From Anaerolineae bacterium (GTDB taxonomy: Bacteria; Chloroflexota; Anaerolineae; UBA4142): a DNA stretch of 22,171 nt. Position 1 is the stretch's first letter, and every line of letters begins with the position of its first letter. This document shows, piece by piece, positions 15,349 through 22,171 of the stretch. Under the pieces are notes generated by a model, which was given only the letters and a program-made list of their open reading frames with translations, made no database searches and had not been told where the DNA came from. The stretch covers positions 1-22,171 of the forward strand of contig DAIDTM010000398.1 in NCBI GenBank assembly GCA_027457205.1, in the 5' to 3' direction. The translations under genes and the position numbers were made by a program.

Positions 15349-16542
15349 TTACCGGATTCCCAACCCCAACAATGCCGCCCACAGCGCGATGCCGCCGACG
15401 AATACCCACACCACGTCGAGTTTGAACCAGCGCACCGCGACGAACGCTGCCGCGGCGAGCGCCAGCGCCGCCGGCGTGGTCAACGCGACGCCGCCCAACT
15501 GCAGAATCACGACCGCGAGCAAGCCGACGAACGAGGCGAGCACGCCCGCCAGCGCGCCGCGAATCGGTTTCAGATTGCGAAGCCGCGCAAAGATTTCCGT
15601 GAAGATGAGCGTCATCGCAAACGACGGCGAGAACATCGCGAACGTCGCCAGCGTCGCGCCGAACACGCCGCCCATCTTGTAGCCCACGAACGCGGCGGTG
15701 ATGAGAAACGGACCCGGTGTGATCTGCCCCAGCGCGATGCCGTCGGCGAATTGATTGAGCGAAAGCCAGTGCTGCGCGTCGACCACGTCCGCCTGAATCA
15801 GCGGAATGATCGTCGTGCCGTTGCCAAACGCGACCGCGCCGATCTTGAAAAAGACCAAGCCCATCGCGCCGATCTCGGACTGGAGCGACCAAGCGAATCC
15901 GGCGACGGCGAACACGACGGCGACGACGATACCGATGCCTGCCCACTGTCGCCGCGTTGTGGAGGTCGATTTCGTTTCGCGTGGTTTGCTTCCTCCTTTG
16001 GCTTCAGGGCGGATGAACAGCGCGCCGAGCGCGAGCGCGCCGAGCACGATCAGAATCGCGTTGATCTTGAAGAGCAGCGCGGCGAACGCCGCCAGCGCGA
16101 TCACCGCCTGTGCGCGGCTCTGCACGTTGCGCGCGCCGAGGTCGAGCGTGATTTGCGCGAGGATGCCGACCACGAGCGCTTCCAGTCCCAGAAAGAGCGG
16201 ATGCACCCAGGGCAGATTACCCAACGCAAAGTAGAGCGCGGAGAGCGCGAGCATCAGGATGAACGACGGCAGGATGAAGCATGTCGTCGCCACGACAGCG
16301 CCGAGCACACCGCGCAATTTGTAGCCGACGTAAGCGGTCAGGTCGACCATGATCGGACCGGGGTACAACTGCACCAGCGCCAGTCCCTCGTTGAATTCTT
16401 CTTCCGTCAGCCAACCGCGCCCGAGCGCAACCGCTTTGAGTTGCTGCAAGATCGCAAACCCAAACGCGGTCGCACCGACGCGCAGGTACGCGAGCGCAAT
16501 CGTGACGAGCGATACGCGCGGACGCGCGCCGGAGAGTTCCAC
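15349..16542 (-). CDS. chrA: Chromate transporter ChrA, two-domain (long-chain) type
   Basis: 397 residues made of two homologous CHR halves. Each has its signature: YPGPIMVDLTAYVGYKLRG in the first, TPGPFLITAAFVGYKMGG in the second, each preceded by FGFAILQQLK or FGNGTTIIPLIQ-type segments. A polar Lys/Arg/Thr-rich link (near residue 200) separates them. ChrA exports chromate across the inner membrane and is thought to use the proton gradient; sulfate-like anions are alternative substrates. The start is taken as GTG overlapping the TAG of the TDT gene (TAGTG); a GTG 12 bases earlier is equally possible. The open frame extends 134 codons further upstream, but that part is Arg-rich antisense-like noise inside the TDT gene. 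Confidence 0.9.
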   Translation of the reverse strand: MELSGARPRVSLVTIALAYLRVGATAFGFAILQQLKAVALGRGWLTEEEFNEGLALVQLYPGPIMVDLTAYVGYKLRGVLGAVVATTCFILPSFILMLALSALYFALGNLPWVHPLFLGLEALVVGILAQITLDLGARNVQSRAQAVIALAAFAALLFKINAILIVLGALALGALFIRPEAKGGSKPRETKSTSTTRRQWAGIGIVVAVVFAVAGFAWSLQSEIGAMGLVFFKIGAVAFGNGTTIIPLIQADVVDAQHWLSLNQFADGIALGQITPGPFLITAAFVGYKMGGVFGATLATFAMFSPSFAMTLIFTEIFARLRNLKPIRGALAGVLASFVGLLAVVILQLGGVALTTPAALALAAAAFVAVRWFKLDVVWVFVGGIALWAALLGLGIR

Positions 16543-17663
16543 TATCGTTTCCACGCTTCGCCGTTCCGCATCCCCGCCAGCGTACGCACCGTGACGACGA
16601 GCCAGAATCCCACGAGCAGGACGAATAACGCCGCGCCAAACGCTTCCAGCGCGCCGACCTTCCATGCACGCGCCAGCGTCAGCGTGCTGACGGTGTACGC
16701 GCCGAGCGGAAACGTGAACGCCCACCAACCGATGCCGAACGGCAACCCGCTCGTCCGTAGATATTTGCGGAGCAGCAAGATCGCCGCGGCGAGCCACCAG
16801 ATGCCAAAGCCCCACAACGCCAGCGCGCCAATCGACGACAGCGCGTTCACTGCCGCGTTCAAGTCGCCCCACTGCGCCGCGCCGGCTTGCGCGATCCGCA
16901 GCAACGCGAGACTCCCCACGCCGATCGGTCCCAAGCCGATCCACAGCGACGGCGCATGCGGCGCGGCGGGCAGCGGATGATAGACCAGCCGGTCATACAA
17001 CAGCGACGCGACCATCAGGAACAGGAAAAAGCCAATGCCCCACGCCGCGTAACTCGCGACGAGCAACAGCCGCGCCGTCTCCGCGTCGGCGCGCGGCAAG
17101 AGCGGCAGGAGCGCCATCGGAATGATGATGTTGACGACGGGCGGAATGAACCAAGCCCCGTTCACGCTTTCCTCGTTCACTCGGGGCGTGACGAATAGGA
17201 TGTACGCAAAGACGACGCTGATTGCAAAGGCGACGACGGTGCCGATCGCCGCCAGAACGGCGACGACGGCGAACACGACGCCCGCCGGGAGCAGCGCGGG
17301 ACCGATCGCCGCGGTCGTCACGGCGAGGACGAGGATGCCGCCGGGGAACGTGCCGTAGAGTCCGCCGAGAATCGGATGCTGCAAATCTTTCCACGCCGCA
17401 TCGGGATGGTGCACCCAGCGCAGGACGTACGGGACGCCGAGCGCGATCAAGAGCGCGTACGCCAGAACGGCGAATGCGATGCCGACGACGCGCAGCGGCG
17501 CTTGGAGCGCGGCGACGCTGCCGGGATTCATAAACGCGCCGACGCCGACGATCGCGGTGCCCATCACCGCGCCGAACCAACCGGGATGAAATGACCGCAG
17601 TACGCTGGCAGGCGCTGCCGCCTCGGACGTGGTCGCTGGAATCGAACGGGCTGTTTGTGCCAT
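16542..17663 (-). CDS. TDT-family transporter (TehA/SLAC1/Mae1-like)
   Basis: 373 residues with about ten membrane helices, the fold of the voltage-dependent anion channel/TDT family. Hallmarks: FHPGWFGAVMGTAIVGVGAF at the start, YGTFPGGILVLAVTTAAIGP, NGAWFIPPVVNIIIPMALLP and GWWAFTFPLGAYTVSTLTLA near the end. Family members carry C4-dicarboxylates, sulfite or tellurite-related anions; the central Phe/Pro motifs do not let me choose. Adjacent chrA and a TSUP exporter a little upstream favour an oxyanion such as sulfite, as an inference. AGGAG stands seven bases before the ATG used; the frame opens 12 codons earlier without a ribosome site. It ends with the TAG shared with chrA's start. Confidence 0.88.
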   Translation of the reverse strand: MAQTARSIPATTSEAAAPASVLRSFHPGWFGAVMGTAIVGVGAFMNPGSVAALQAPLRVVGIAFAVLAYALLIALGVPYVLRWVHHPDAAWKDLQHPILGGLYGTFPGGILVLAVTTAAIGPALLPAGVVFAVVAVLAAIGTVVAFAISVVFAYILFVTPRVNEESVNGAWFIPPVVNIIIPMALLPLLPRADAETARLLLVASYAAWGIGFFLFLMVASLLYDRLVYHPLPAAPHAPSLWIGLGPIGVGSLALLRIAQAGAAQWGDLNAAVNALSSIGALALWGFGIWWLAAAILLLRKYLRTSGLPFGIGWWAFTFPLGAYTVSTLTLARAWKVGALEAFGAALFVLLVGFWLVVTVRTLAGMRNGEAWKR

Positions 17664-17711
17664 GATCTTCTCCTGAAGGATAGAATGTCTCAAGCGCAAG
17701 CGCGAGGAAAC

Positions 17712-17840
17712 TCACGCGCCGACGCTTTTATCGTGCTCGACCACCAACGTCCCTGCGGGGACGATGCCGTTGAGGAGCGTGTTGGTGACCGTACCCCACT
17801 TGAAACACAGGCTGTTTGCGTTCTTTTTCTGGATATCCAT
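17712..17840 (-). CDS. Possible 42-residue protein
   Basis: ATG to TGA reading M-D-I-Q-K-K-N-A-N-S-L-C-F-K-W-G, then TVTNTLLNGIVPAGTLVVEH-DKSVGA. Third codon positions are about 80% G or C while first and second are much lower, as in the neighbouring real genes. The beta-strand-like GIVPAGTLVVEH pattern looks protein-like. It lies 48 bases upstream of the TDT gene on the same strand. The ribosome site (GAGACG) is weak, so it may be the end of a larger lost gene. No family recognised. Confidence 0.4.
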   Translation of the reverse strand: MDIQKKNANSLCFKWGTVTNTLLNGIVPAGTLVVEHDKSVGA

Positions 17841-17860
17841 TCGTCTCGAGCCATAGGGAT

Positions 17861-18000
17861 GGATGCATCGTAATCGTTCAGCTCTGTGTCATTGCGAGGA
17901 GGCGATTTGTGCCGACGAAGCAATCTCCACTTTTCGAATTGGAGATTGCTTCGCCGCCTGCGGCGGCTCGCAATGACACCTGAACGCGTACGATGAATCT
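17861..18000. repeat. ~140-bp imperfect palindrome, dispersed MITE/REP-like element
   Basis: Nested inverted repeat. The inner perfect arms are CGAAGCAATCTCCA (17916-17929) and TGGAGATTGCTTCG (17940-17953) around a 10-base loop. The core ends are GTGTCATTGCGAG (17886-17898) and CTCGCAATGACAC (17967-17979), also perfect. The outer 21 bases pair 17/21 (17861-17881 with 17980-18000). GTCATTGCGAG...GAAGCAATCTCC elements are familiar to me as dispersed non-coding repeats in many bacterial genomes. No transposase ORF is inside. It lies between two minus-strand operons, so as RNA it could form a long hairpin that slows or ends transcription from the FmdE side. Confidence 0.8.
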
Positions 18001-18021
18001 AATGTCCCAACTATCCTATCG

Positions 18022-18627
18022 TTACGCCTTGTCTGCGCACGGAATGCAGACGCGCTTGCCATCTTTCACTCGCGCGTATCGTTCGACCGTCACCTCGCCG
18101 CAGTCCGCGCAGATGATTGTGTCGAAAGCGTGTGGCGGCATTGGCGGAACTTGGGCTTGCTTGATTGGCTCGACCTTGAACAGCACGTCCACTTGTTCGG
18201 CAAGCACCTGGTCGATTAGCGGCGCGCCTATTTTGGGATCCACTTGCGAAGCGGGCACGCCCTTTTTGCGGTACTGAATAAATTCTGATTCCTGACTGCG
18301 CCGCATCGCTTCGGGCGTGGCGACGACGCGCACGCTGCGCCCCGTCTTGTTATCAATCAACGTCACCGCAAACTTGCCGTAACCCAGACTGCGGATGTTG
18401 CCCTTGCCGAACGTGCAGCCCGTCGCCACCTGCACACCATCGGCGAAACAGGTCGAGCAGTGATTTTTGTCAATCTCGACGAGCGCGGTGAGTTGTCCAT
18501 CGGGCGCGTGCGCGACGCCGAGCGCGTCCATCACTGCGAGTCCCGCGCGCAAGCCAAGCGGCATCGCGGGACATTTGTGTCCGTGCAGCGCTAGTCCTAC
18601 TTTGTACAGTTCGTCGTTCGTGTTCAC
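18022..18627 (-). CDS. FmdE-family protein with C-terminal zinc ribbon, copy 1
   Basis: 201 residues. The FmdE core (about 1-150) shows the metal-site motif HGHKCPAMPLGLRAG near residue 15 and the second Cys cluster HCSTCFADGVQVATGCTFGKGN near 56-77. A C-terminal zinc ribbon has C-x2-C-x17-C-x2-C spacing (CADCGEVTVERYARVKDG then RVCIPC). FmdE was named from the molybdenum formylmethanofuran dehydrogenase operon, but bacterial members lack that context and no methanofuran genes are here; structures show a metal-bound dimer, role unknown. GTG start eight bases after AAGGAG. It is the last gene of the seven-gene run, 17 bases after its paralogue. Confidence 0.88.
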   Translation of the reverse strand: MNTNDELYKVGLALHGHKCPAMPLGLRAGLAVMDALGVAHAPDGQLTALVEIDKNHCSTCFADGVQVATGCTFGKGNIRSLGYGKFAVTLIDNKTGRSVRVVATPEAMRRSQESEFIQYRKKGVPASQVDPKIGAPLIDQVLAEQVDVLFKVEPIKQAQVPPMPPHAFDTIICADCGEVTVERYARVKDGKRVCIPCADKA

Positions 18628-18644
18628 AATTGTTCTCCTTGAAA

Positions 18645-19271
18645 TCAGCGCTCGATCAGCGCGGTTTTTTCATAACCCGAGCACGGAATGCAGACGGGTT
18701 GTCCATCTTTCATTCGCGCATAGCGGTCGAACACGTACTCGCCGCACGCGCTGCATTTCGTTTTGTTGAACGAACCCTTGACAGGCGTGTATTTGAAATC
18801 GGGCTTGGCTTCTACCTTGAAGATGGATTCATCGGACTGGTCGTAGACCCAGCGAATGACTTCTCGTCGCACCTCCAGCGGAATCTGCGAAGGTTCGATG
18901 CCTTTCTTGCGATAGACGAAAAACTCGAACTTGCCCATTGCGTCGATGAAATCAGGCAAAAGTGAGTAGCGCACCGCACCCTTCTTCGGATGATAGAACG
19001 TCGCTGCCAGTTTGCCGTAAAAGGTCTTTGCGATCATCACCTTGCCATAGGTCGCGCCCGTTGCAATTTGCATGCCATCCATCATGCAGGTTTGTGGATG
19101 CCCTTCGCCCAGTTCGGGGAAGATAAAGAAACCGTGGTCGGCTTCTTTTTCCGCACCCAGGAATGCTAGCGCGAGTTTGCCCATCCGATAGCCAATCGGC
19201 ATAAAGGGACATTCATGCGCATGAAACTCGAATGCCCATTCGGGGGGAACGTGTTGCGTTGTCATTTTCAT
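18645..19271 (-). CDS. FmdE-family protein with C-terminal zinc ribbon, copy 2 (Cys-poor core)
   Basis: 208 residues, paralogue of the next gene. The first motif is kept as HAHECPFMPIGYRMG. The second differs: HPQTCMMDGMQIATGATYGK has Pro-Gln in place of Cys-Ser and Ala in place of the Cys of TGCTFGK, so the two copies probably bind different metals or cofactors, or this one is non-catalytic. The zinc ribbon is intact (CSACGEYVFDRYARMKDG then PVCIPC). AAAAGGAG lies a few bases before the start; the reading MKMTTQHV allows either Met. It sits 16 bases after the TSUP gene and 17 before copy 1, consistent with one mRNA. Confidence 0.87.
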   Translation of the reverse strand: MKMTTQHVPPEWAFEFHAHECPFMPIGYRMGKLALAFLGAEKEADHGFFIFPELGEGHPQTCMMDGMQIATGATYGKVMIAKTFYGKLAATFYHPKKGAVRYSLLPDFIDAMGKFEFFVYRKKGIEPSQIPLEVRREVIRWVYDQSDESIFKVEAKPDFKYTPVKGSFNKTKCSACGEYVFDRYARMKDGQPVCIPCSGYEKTALIER

Positions 19272-19287
19272 TTCTCCTTTTGAGGTT

Positions 19288-20037
19288 TTATTTGACCAGA
19301 TCGAAAATCATTTTTGCCGCGATGAGCCACAGCAAGATGCCGATCATCATCTTCAACTGTGAAGACGAAATCTTCGTCTTCATCAACTGCGCGCCGACCA
19401 GCGAGCCGATTGCCGCCATCACCGCATTGATGCCAACAAACAGCGGATCAATTCCTCCGAGCGTCGCGTGTCCCAGAAACCCAGAGAACGACGAGAATAC
19501 GACGACGAGCGCGGTCGTCCCCGCTGCCACTTTCGCGTCGAGTCCGAGCCAGTTCAGCACAGGCACGATAAAATTTCCGCCGCCAACGCCGAGCAACCCG
19601 CCGAGAAATCCCGCTACACTGCCCACGCCTGCGCCCGCGCTTACTTCGACGGCTCGATTCATTTCGTGGTCGCGCGGTTTGGGCTTGAAAAAGAGCATCA
19701 TAAATCCCGCAAACACCAGGAACGCGGCGAACATTCCGAGCAATAAATTTTTGTCGACCTGGGGCGTCAAGCGCGCGCCAAGCGGCGAAAGAATCACCGC
19801 CATCACGCCCACAGGCAAGCCGACGCGCCAGTTGATCAGCCGCGCGCGCCAGTAAGTGATCGCTGCAAACGAGAGACTCACCGCGTTGAGCAACAGCGCG
19901 GTCGGCGTTGCTTCTGCGAGCGGTACACCGAGGTAGTAGAAGAACGGCACGAACAGGAATGCCGCGCCCAGCCCCGCCATCGCCAGCAAGCCCGAAAACA
20001 CAAAGACGATGAGTGCGCTGATGAGATACAAGGTCAT
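19288..20037 (-). CDS. TSUP-family (TauE/SafE) sulfite/anion exporter
   Basis: 249 residues, eight or so helices, two TauE/SafE halves. Signatures: SGLLAMAGLGAAFLFVPFFY in the first half and VAGFLGGLLGVGGGNFIVPV in the second, the glycine-rich repeats that define the family. Members move sulfite, sulfoacetate, thiosulfate or similar small anions across the inner membrane. AGGAG stands eight bases before the ATG. Neighbours are an Fe-S protein 31 bases upstream and FmdE proteins 16 bases downstream, so sulfur-compound handling is a fair guess for the group; the substrate cannot be read here. Confidence 0.9.
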   Translation of the reverse strand: MTLYLISALIVFVFSGLLAMAGLGAAFLFVPFFYYLGVPLAEATPTALLLNAVSLSFAAITYWRARLINWRVGLPVGVMAVILSPLGARLTPQVDKNLLLGMFAAFLVFAGFMMLFFKPKPRDHEMNRAVEVSAGAGVGSVAGFLGGLLGVGGGNFIVPVLNWLGLDAKVAAGTTALVVVFSSFSGFLGHATLGGIDPLFVGINAVMAAIGSLVGAQLMKTKISSSQLKMMIGILLWLIAAKMIFDLVK

Positions 20038-20068
20038 TCGATCATCTCCTTCACAGAGGTTCCCTCAA

Positions 20069-20626
20069 TTACTCGCTCGTGCGCCAGACGGAATTCGCCG
20101 CTTCATAATTGCCTAGCAGCTCGCGCAATGTTTCGCGCTGTGCCGCCGCGTCCGCCACGCGGAGCGGCTTGCATTCATCAACGCGCCGCCGCGCTTCCAT
20201 CAGCGCGAATCCGAACGCCATGCAGGTCGCCTCGCCGCATTCCCTGCAGTTGGTCCGCGGCAAAAGTTCCCACACGTCGAGTGGGCGCGGGGTGCGGCGT
20301 TCTTCGTTGCGCGGCTGAATCATCTCGCGTTGTTCCCAGGTTTGATTCAACAAATCACGTGCCGCGTTCAACAACTCAAGCCCTTCGTCCACGTCCTTGA
20401 CTTGAGTGATGATAATCGTGTCCGCGAGGAGCGTGATGAACCCAAGTTTGCGGCGCAAGACAAGCGCACCTGCGCGCGGATTGTAACTGATAACATTCGG
20501 CAAGAGCGCGTTGAGCAACGGCAACACCGCGTCAATTGGACGCGACGGTTTACCGACGATTATGATTTTGCCTAGCTCGGCGAGACACGGGCGTGTGTGA
20601 TCGAGCGCGATGTATTCGATAAACAT
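20069..20626 (-). CDS. [4Fe-4S]-binding protein (PF04060-type cluster)
   Basis: 185 residues. Residues about 1-105 form an alpha/beta domain without a name I can give (GKIIIVGKPSRPIDAVLPLL, GFITLLADTIIITQVKDVDE). Residues about 122-155 hold the cluster motif LLPRTNCRECGEATCMAFGF ... ECKPL, C-x2-C-x4-C-x16-C, as in the small FeS domain of corrinoid Fe-S proteins, RnfB and related electron carriers. It is a cytoplasmic redox protein, possibly feeding or sensing redox state for the exporters beside it. An AAGGA lies about 11 bases before the ATG, weaker than the neighbours' sites. Short acetyl-CoA-pathway relatives are an alternative, but no such genes are nearby. Confidence 0.78.
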   Translation of the reverse strand: MFIEYIALDHTRPCLAELGKIIIVGKPSRPIDAVLPLLNALLPNVISYNPRAGALVLRRKLGFITLLADTIIITQVKDVDEGLELLNAARDLLNQTWEQREMIQPRNEERRTPRPLDVWELLPRTNCRECGEATCMAFGFALMEARRRVDECKPLRVADAAAQRETLRELLGNYEAANSVWRTSE

Positions 20627-20688
20627 TAGTGGAGGAGTCCTTGCGGCGCTGGCGCGATACCTGCCCCAGGTACCTCAATCATCACTGT

Positions 20689-20835
20689 TCAGCCGCCCGT
20701 CATCGCTTTGAGCAGTGGTGCGCGCGCGTGCTCGTTGAGAAACTCCCACGCCCCGTCTTTGTCACGGTCAATCAGAACGCGATAGACCTCTTGCAATTCT
20801 TTTTCGGTTAGTGGAATGACCAATGCTTTTATCAT
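20689..20835 (-). CDS. 48-residue hypothetical protein coupled to the CDF gene
   Basis: Its ATG overlaps the TGA of the CDF gene by four bases (ATGA), and GAGGTG stands five bases before it. The product MIKALVIPLTEKELQEVYRV goes on LIDRDKDGAWEFLNEHARAP and ends LLKAMTGG. It is a small soluble protein, mainly helical and charged, without cysteines. Translational coupling and a 62-base gap to the Fe-S gene place it in the operon. I do not recognise the family; a small partner or regulator of the metal exporter is possible but unproven. Confidence 0.7.
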   Translation of the reverse strand: MIKALVIPLTEKELQEVYRVLIDRDKDGAWEFLNEHARAPLLKAMTGG

Positions 20836-21983
20836 CGCGCACCTCGTAAATACTCCAACACCTTTTCTCGTGACGGTGAGTTACCTTGTGCGATTTTTTT
20901 GCCGCCGATAAAGAGCATTGGCAAGTTCACCGTGCAATATTTTAGGATGTCCTTTACTTCCGTCTCTTCAACGAGTTCGATCGCGGTGCCTGCGCGCGCC
21001 GCTTCGTCCAATATGATCTCGCGCATCAACTGGTAGCGGCGGCAGGTGTCCGCGCCGACGAGTTTCACTTCGATGCTAACTGGGTTTTCACCCGCCCCAT
21101 TTTTGCGGACGATTGTGCCTTGCCCGCAATTGGCGGTTTCAAATTGAATTGTCGTGTGCTGAATGGCGAAACGTTCTGCGAGCATTTGCTTAAGCGATAC
21201 CATTTGCGTCGTCGTCGTCGTACACGATGCATCGTCAACCAGCACGTGCGCGCTCAAGGCGGGATAGCCCGAGCAGATGCTCCACAGATGCAAGTCGTGC
21301 ACTTCTTGCACGCCCGCGACGTTGCCTATCGCTTGCGCCACGTCGCCGATGGCGATACCTTCGGGCGCGCCCTCGAACAAGATGTGCAGGGATGAACGCA
21401 GAACGCGCCACGAACTCGTGACGATGATCAATCCGATGAACGCGCTGATGAGCGGGTCAATCGCATACCAGCCCGTCGCCAGCATCACGATGCCGCCGAC
21501 GATGACGCCGAGCGACGCGAGCGCATCGCCGATGACGTGCAGAAACGCGCTGCGCGTGTTCAAATCGTCGTGGCGGTGGTCTTCCAAGATGCGCGCCGTC
21601 GCCAGACTGGCGACCAAGCCAACCGCGGCGATGACCAACATCTCGCCGCTGTGAATCGGCGTCGGATTCTGAATGCGTTCCCATGCCTCGTAGAAAATCG
21701 CAAGGGTGATCCCGAACAGGGTGATGCCATTCGTCAACGCGGCAAATACTTCGAGCCGATGCCAGCCGTAGGTGTGGCGGTCGTCGGCGGGGAGTGCGGC
21801 GACGCGGAGCGCGACGTAACTGAGCGCAAGCGCGAACACGTCGAGAAAGACGTGCGCGGAATCGCTCAAGAGCGCGAGACTCCCCGTCCACCACCCACCG
21901 ATGAGTTCGGCGAGAAAGATGACGATGGAGATGAGGAGCGCCAGGATAAAGCGGCGTTCGAGTTGCGGATTGGCGTGATTCAT
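20832..21983 (-). CDS. CDF (CzcD-type) metal exporter fused to a thioredoxin-like domain
   Basis: 383 residues. Residues about 10-205 are the six-helix CDF exporter with both metal-site signatures: DSAHVFLD in helix 2 and HVIGDALASLG in helix 5. Residues about 210-290 form the cytoplasmic dimer domain (EGAPEGIAIGDVAQAIGNVA, VQEVHDLHLWSI). From 302 comes a thioredoxin-like domain of the 'redox-active disulfide' type: VSIEVKLVGADTC, then VNLPMLFIGGKKIAQG with the cis-Pro at 355. The usual CxxC is C314-R-R-Y, so only one active-site Cys remains. CDF proteins export Zn2+, Co2+, Cd2+ or Fe2+ in exchange for protons. GAGG lies eight bases before the ATG. Such thioredoxin-like domains are normally separate proteins beside permeases of the kind encoded just upstream. 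Confidence 0.9.
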   Translation of the reverse strand: MNHANPQLERRFILALLISIVIFLAELIGGWWTGSLALLSDSAHVFLDVFALALSYVALRVAALPADDRHTYGWHRLEVFAALTNGITLFGITLAIFYEAWERIQNPTPIHSGEMLVIAAVGLVASLATARILEDHRHDDLNTRSAFLHVIGDALASLGVIVGGIVMLATGWYAIDPLISAFIGLIIVTSSWRVLRSSLHILFEGAPEGIAIGDVAQAIGNVAGVQEVHDLHLWSICSGYPALSAHVLVDDASCTTTTTQMVSLKQMLAERFAIQHTTIQFETANCGQGTIVRKNGAGENPVSIEVKLVGADTCRRYQLMREIILDEAARAGTAIELVEETEVKDILKYCTVNLPMLFIGGKKIAQGNSPSREKVLEYLRGAR

Positions 21984-22013
21984 TGAAATTCCTCGAAAAT
22001 ATTTTGGTTGCTC

Positions 22014-22171
22014 TCACAGCACCAAATTGAACAAATACCCCGTGATGATAATGGCAATGGTGACGATGCCGATGAACAGCGCAATCAATTGCGGCTTGAG
22101 CACGCGGCGCAGTAAAATCGTTTCGGGCAAACTCACGCCGACGACCGCCATCATGAACGCGAGCGCCGTCC
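22014..22171 (-). CDS. C-terminus of predicted permease (ArsP_1/DUF318-like), partial
   Basis: The last 51 codons of a membrane protein; the rest lies beyond the right edge. It reads TALAFMMAVVGVSLPETILL, then RRVLKPQLIALFIGIVTIAI and IITGYLFNLVL before TGA. This matches the end of the 'predicted permease' family (ArsP_1, SO_0444-like), where members export trivalent organoarsenicals or are tied to Cu/Zn efflux. It ends 30 bases before the CDF-thioredoxin gene on the same strand, which fits the family's habit of pairing with a redox-disulfide protein. Identification rests on only 51 residues. Confidence 0.65.
   Translation of the reverse strand, partial: TALAFMMAVVGVSLPETILLRRVLKPQLIALFIGIVTIAIIITGYLFNLVL

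Noticed and set aside
16543..16944. N-terminal extension of the chrA reading frame
   Set aside because: 134 Arg-rich codons overlapping the TDT gene in another frame; ChrA homology begins only after the TDT stop.
15751..16980. Long plus-strand open frame opposite chrA and the TDT gene
   Set aside because: Arg/Glu/His-rich, no domain, no ribosome site; it is the antisense of high-GC transporter genes whose membrane helices and motifs are clear.
17748..17763. Hairpin CGTCCC-TGCG-GGGACG as a terminator
   Set aside because: No T run on either side, and it falls inside a coding-like small frame.

Overview
The window is bacterial, GC-rich, uses the standard code (TGA, TAG and TAA all act as stops) and mixes ATG, GTG and TTG starts behind clear AAGGAG-type ribosome sites. 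No rRNA, tRNA or CRISPR was found. Several traits together suggest a Chloroflexota (Anaerolineae-like) genome: Thr/Pro-rich linkers in exported proteins, membrane-anchored HEAT plus Asp-box proteins, a DUF4118/multi-PAS NarL-type kinase, a USP-fused glucosyl-3-phosphoglycerate synthase, bacterial FmdE proteins, and a tiny two-helix membrane protein. The taxonomic call is an inference, not a measurement.

Left edge to 5.15 kb (minus strand): an Nramp-type metal transporter gene interrupted by one in-frame TGA, then a 1227-residue PAS/GAF sensor histidine kinase, then the first codons of what looks like its response regulator, running off the left edge.

5.15-14.0 kb (plus strand): an accessory-looking block. 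It begins with an AT-rich control region holding two palindromes, then a membrane-spanning sigma-like/CARDB fusion protein. Next are wrecked remains of a SLOG-domain protein and of a GH63-like (glucosylglycerate hydrolase-like) enzyme. Then come a membrane-anchored HEAT/Asp-box protein, a doubtful small ORF, a CARDB-like lipoprotein, the USP-GpgS fusion, a 49-residue membrane protein, a second HEAT/Asp-box paralogue and a truncated LuxR-type regulator. A 29-nt element (23/29 identical, no gaps) lies upstream of both the sigma-like gene and the first HEAT/Asp-box gene, hinting at a shared regulator. Surface sensing plus glucosylglycerate osmolyte metabolism is a plausible theme, with the degradation arm decayed.

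14.0-17.85 kb (minus strand): a compact run of a possible 42-residue ORF, a TDT-family anion channel/exporter, ChrA chromate transporter (stop and start overlapping), a small EmrE/EamA-like DMT protein and a tandem universal stress protein. A ~140-bp imperfect palindrome of the dispersed 'GTCATTGCGAG...GAAGCAATCTCC' type separates this run from the next.

18.0-22.2 kb (minus strand): a seven-gene tight run, in transcription order: permease (only the C-terminus is in the window), CDF metal exporter fused to a thioredoxin-like domain, a 48-residue protein (4-nt overlap), a [4Fe-4S]-type protein, a TSUP sulfite/anion exporter, and two FmdE-family zinc-ribbon proteins. It looks like one operon for metal/metalloid or sulfur-oxyanion handling with a redox component; the exact substrate cannot be read from the sequence.
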